A stretch of 8,187 bases of DNA, from contig JAPKDE010000110.1 of NCBI GenBank assembly GCA_028822675.1, forward strand, positions 1 through 8,187. The letters are read 5' to 3'. The DNA is from Dehalococcoidia bacterium. GTDB taxonomy: Bacteria > Chloroflexota > Dehalococcoidia > UBA3495. Shown piece after piece: positions 6,161 to 8,187 of the stretch (positions within the stretch are counted from its first letter, which is position 1; the number at the start of each line of letters is the position of its first letter). Both the position numbers and the translations under genes were made by a program. Below the pieces are notes generated by a model, which was not told the origin of the DNA, did not search any database, and saw nothing but the letters and a program-made list of their open reading frames with translations.

Positions 6161-6400
6161 CTCGACCTCCTCAAGAATGGTTGCGAAGGCTAGGTGAGCG
6201 GACAGGACTGCGATGGGGCTAAACGCCAAGCTCCTATAAAGTCACTGCTCGCCAAGCCGTTGCACCTGATGGGCCACCTCGAGATCGGGTCGACAGATCA
6301 CTTTGAAGGCATATTGCCTGTCACATTAAGGGTCAGGCCCGAACCGAGGTAGCCCGAACCTATCATCGCAGTCCCATTATCACTGAACGCCTACATATTC
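6161..6400 (-). mobile_element. Probable 5' flank (end) of the IS110 relic, possible bridge-RNA region
   Basis: No protein-coding gene is recognisable in these 240 bases. In IS110-group elements the non-coding DNA upstream of the transposase start forms the left end and encodes the bridge RNA (in IS1111-group elements it lies on the other side). The position, the intact strong ribosome site at 6165-6172 and the abrupt change to SDR coding sequence near 6400 make it likely that this flank came with the element. IS110 elements lack terminal inverted repeats, so I cannot place the boundary, and I did not derive a convincing RNA fold. Confidence 0.35.
6337..6360. repeat. Short direct repeat GCCCGAACC x2
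   Basis: GCCCGAACC occurs at 6337-6345 and 6352-6360 with a GAGGTA spacer (15-bp period). It lies in the presumed IS110 flank, about 40-50 bases before the SDR homology starts. It may be part of the IS end or chance. Confidence 0.4.
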
Positions 6401-6408
6401 GGAGAACG

Positions 6409-6888
6409 TTGCCTGGAATGATCCAGCGAAGCAGAGGCCGGATTATCAATATTACTAGTGGGGCTGCTATTGGAGACATTTCCTTTACCGGAGCTTACAC
6501 CGCATCAAAGGCGGCATTCTCTCAGTATTCCAAAATCCTGGGAGGACAACTGGATGGCATTGGGGTGACGGTTTTCGCATATGCTCCTGGATTTGTACGT
6601 ACGGCGATGGTCGATGGGGTCTCCAATTCCCAGGACGTTCATAGCTCAATCCGAAACTCGTTTAACGAAGTGATCGAGGGTGGCGCGGACACTCCTCTTG
6701 AAAACTGCGTGAATATGTTCATGGTCTTAGCCTCAGGCAAGGCCGACGAATTGTCGGGTAGGTTCATCAGCGTCTACGACGAGGACAGTGACTTACCGGG
6801 GCAGGTTGAAGAAATAAAGCAAAATGATTTATACACACTGAGGTTGCATACCGAATTACTAAATGGAATGGCCTATTCATCTGAGTAG
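6409..6888 (+). pseudogene. Short-chain dehydrogenase/reductase, N-terminally truncated
   Basis: Classical SDRs are about 250-aa NAD(P)(H)-dependent oxidoreductases. Here homology starts at LPGMIQRSRGRIINITSG (TTG 6409 as first usable codon) and continues through GAYTASKAAFSQYSK, GIGVTVFAYAPGFVRTAM and a normal end at TAG 6886-6888 (159 aa). Catalytic Ser17, Tyr30 and Lys34 are present at the standard spacing (Ser-Tyr 13 residues, YxxxK). The N-terminal half with the TGxxxGxG cofactor loop, the acidic discriminator and the NAG motif is missing. The in-frame sequence upstream to 6307 is open but not SDR-like. The break coincides with the flank of the IS110 relic, so insertion followed by deletion is a likely cause. 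The remaining half has no internal stops, so truncation is recent or the fragment is tolerated. It cannot bind cofactor as it stands. Substrate is unknown. Confidence 0.75.
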
Positions 6889-7000
6889 AACTCCCCGTCC
6901 AGGGCATTTAACAGCTATTCACCATGTGCCAGTCAGGTGAACAAACAACGGCGTTTGCAAATAGTTGATGCGCGACTCTGGTTGGCTCACTCGGAAACAC

Positions 7001-7045
7001 AAAAGAGACCCCTCAGGTTCTAAATGAGCCTGAGGGGTCTCTTTT
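7001..7045. terminator. Bidirectional intrinsic terminator
   Basis: AAAAGAGACCCCTCAGG (7001-7017) pairs perfectly with CCTGAGGGGTCTCTTTT (7029-7045). Three more pairs (ttc with gag, one G-U) leave a five-base loop, taaat. With an A-run on one side and a T-run on the other, the hairpin can stop transcription in both directions. It sits between the SDR remnant (+ strand, ends 6888) and the FAH-family gene (- strand, ends 7112), exactly where a shared convergent terminator is expected. Confidence 0.92.
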
Positions 7046-7111
7046 ATATGAGCTACACCAATTCCAGTAAACTGCCATAAGTGTGGTGATGAGTGTGTTG
7101 GCCGAACAGAC

Positions 7112-7894
7112 TTACTTTTCGGCAACCACGTAGTTTTTGAGAGTGCCAATGTCACTGATCTCAACCTCTATGGTGTCGCCAGGTACCATGTCTCCGTCGG
7201 CTCCTTGGGTTCCCATCCACAGCACATCGCCAGGGTACAAAGTCGCATACTTGCTGAGTTCGTGGATCCAGGTAGCTGTGTCCCAAATCTGGTCAGAGGA
7301 AGAAAAGTCCTCCCAGACGACTCCGTTGTGTCGCACGATGATGCGGAATCCTGTGGGGGGAAGATCAGTAACGATCCACGGTCCCATTGGCTTCCAGGTG
7401 TCGCAATTTTTGCCACGAAACATGGTGCGGTCGGCTTGCTGCCAGGGCCGCTCGCTAACGTCATTGCCAATGGTGTATCCGAACACACAGTCCAAAGCCT
7501 CATCTACAGATACATTCTTGGCCTTCTTGCCGATGACCACCGCCAGCTGCCCTTCAGGTTGAACCGCCCCGGCACTATCCTTTGGTATCACGATGTTCTC
7601 CTCGGTACCAATTACTGCGTGCACCGACCGATAGTTTGGAGAAGGCCGATCAGGATAGCTTGGCGGTGACCCGCGTCGGGCGGCCATGCCCTCTACGTGC
7701 CCACGGTAATTGGGGCCCGCGGAGTACAGCATGCCTGGTTTGATGGGCGCCAATAACTTTACATCTTTCAATGAGTGGGTGTTGTTAGTGACGGCATACT
7801 CTTCGAGCGGACTTCCAGAAACCTGCGTGACGCGGTCTCCTTCGACGATTCCGTAGGAGGCTTTTCCTTCCAGTTCAAAGCGGCACCAGATCAT
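7112..7894 (-). CDS. FAH-family protein (fumarylacetoacetase/2-hydroxyhepta-2,4-dienedioate isomerase-like)
   Basis: The FAH C-terminal-domain family holds Mg/Mn-dependent C-C hydrolases, isomerases, hydratases and decarboxylases of aromatic and keto-acid breakdown; the substrate here cannot be told. The protein is 260 aa, usual for single-domain members. GGAG is 7 nt before ATG 7894 (complement of 7902-7905), favouring this start over ATG 7945. Motifs: a small N-terminal domain (1-45); LYSAGPNYRGHVEG (56-69; family VGLNYxxHxxE); PEGQLAVVIGKKA (113-125); VFGYTIGNDVSER (137-149); DTWKPMGPWIVT; YPGDVLWMGTQG; PGDTIEVEISDIGTLKN. The metal triad is normally E-x-E plus Asp. Here Glu114 and Asp145 are present but the second Glu is Gln116, which may alter metal binding or reaction. 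It lies 69 nt downstream of another minus-strand gene, probably in the same operon, and ends at a strong shared terminator. Confidence 0.9.
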   Translation of the reverse strand: MIWCRFELEGKASYGIVEGDRVTQVSGSPLEEYAVTNNTHSLKDVKLLAPIKPGMLYSAGPNYRGHVEGMAARRGSPPSYPDRPSPNYRSVHAVIGTEENIVIPKDSAGAVQPEGQLAVVIGKKAKNVSVDEALDCVFGYTIGNDVSERPWQQADRTMFRGKNCDTWKPMGPWIVTDLPPTGFRIIVRHNGVVWEDFSSSDQIWDTATWIHELSKYATLYPGDVLWMGTQGADGDMVPGDTIEVEISDIGTLKNYVVAEK

Positions 7895-7963
7895 GTTTGT
7901 TCTCCAAAAGAGAAAGATTTTCAGATTCCCCTGAGGATACGGCATTCCGGTCTCTTTATTACT

Positions 7964-8187
7964 CTAGGGAACGACTTCCCAAATCTGGCGCTCCCCTTCT
8001 ACTGTGTTGATATTAAATTGCCGGACAGCCTCGATAGTCTCAGGGGATAGCACCTCGTAATTGGAACGCTGATTACTAAAGTAATCATCTAGACTTTCAA
8101 TTTCGATCTCAAATGCGATGGTGTCCATCCGGTCTGTAATATCCGTGTAGATATAGCAAGTTGTAGTGCCATACCTGTCCCAAGAAG
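7964..8187 (-). CDS. Unrecognised protein, C-terminal 73+ residues (5' end outside window)
   Basis: On the minus strand the frame is open from base 8185 to TAG at 7964-7966. It encodes 73 residues, including YGTTTCYIYTDITDRMDTIA, FEIEIESLDDYFSNQ, LSPETIEAVRQFN and EGERQIWEVVP. Alternating polar/hydrophobic strands followed by an acidic helix and an SPETIEAVRQF helix suggest a small alpha/beta fold. A NIPSNAP-like or dimeric alpha/beta-barrel domain is a possibility, but I do not recognise the family and give no function. Codon pattern and sensible secondary structure make it more credible than the overlapping + strand frame. It ends 69 nt upstream of the FAH-family start in the same direction, so the two are probably co-transcribed. 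Confidence 0.65.
   Translation of the reverse strand, partial: SWDRYGTTTCYIYTDITDRMDTIAFEIEIESLDDYFSNQRSNYEVLSPETIEAVRQFNINTVEGERQIWEVVP

Noticed and set aside
6918..6941. Inverted repeat TTCACC...GGTGAA after the SDR fragment
   Set aside because: Only 6 bp with a 12-nt loop and no T-run; likely chance, and the real terminator is at 7001-7045.
7137..7669. Plus-strand open frames opposite the FAH-family gene
   Set aside because: They are antisense shadows of a gene with clear family motifs.
7895..7945. ATG 7945 as start of the FAH-family protein
   Set aside because: The extra 17 residues are not typical of the family and ATG 7894 has GGAG 7 nt upstream.
7775..8050. Plus-strand 91-codon frame
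   Set aside because: It overlaps the FAH 5' end and the minus-strand partial gene, with no ribosome site or recognisable motif.
1..8187. CRISPR array, tRNA or rRNA genes
   Set aside because: No regularly spaced repeats and no tRNA- or rRNA-like sequence recognised anywhere in the window.

Overview
The window holds the 3' part of an early-cobalt-insertion (anaerobic-type) cobalamin operon. It is followed by a stretch of eroded genes and a dead insertion sequence, and then by the end of an oppositely oriented catabolic-type gene pair. The organism is a bacterium. The separate cbiD, cbiT and cbiG genes, the GTG/TTG starts and the nearby FAH-fold and SDR genes would fit a Chloroflexota/Dehalococcoidia-like (for example SAR202-type) genome. 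That placement is inference only; there is no rRNA or other phylogenetic marker here.

Region 1 (1-4770, + strand): six tightly packed genes, cbiD (5' end outside the window), cbiT, cbiL, cbiF, cbiG and cbiH. They have 1-43 nt gaps or a 20-nt overlap, so they probably form one transcript. Together they cover C20, C17, C11, C1 and C15 methylation, decarboxylation and ring-contraction lactone opening on the way from cobalt-factor II to the corrin ring. No cbiE (C5/C7 methyltransferase) lies between cbiD and cbiT, and no cbiC or cbiJ is visible; these must lie upstream or elsewhere.

Region 2 (4771-6400): a gene-poor, decayed zone. It contains a relic of a response-regulator receiver domain broken by two in-frame stops. 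It also has one minus-strand open frame (131 aa, polar, unrecognised) and the N-terminal remains of an IS110-family transposase on the minus strand. The transposase has a nonsense codon and frame changes and lacks the downstream SDxxDA catalytic block. The DNA upstream of the transposase start may be the IS end that in IS110 elements carries the bridge-RNA gene.

Region 3 (6400-7111): the C-terminal two thirds of a short-chain dehydrogenase/reductase. It has the catalytic Ser/Tyr/Lys but no nucleotide-binding half, and it abuts the IS remnant. A strong symmetric hairpin terminator follows between it and the convergent minus-strand genes.

Region 4 (7112-8187, - strand): a complete FAH-family protein in which one expected metal-ligand Glu appears as Gln. 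Upstream of it, in the same direction, is the C-terminal end of an unrecognised gene that runs off the window.

I did not find convincing evidence of a new multi-gene system. The most useful second looks are the missing cbiE, the FAH Glu-to-Gln change, the IS110/SDR junction and the receiver-domain relic.
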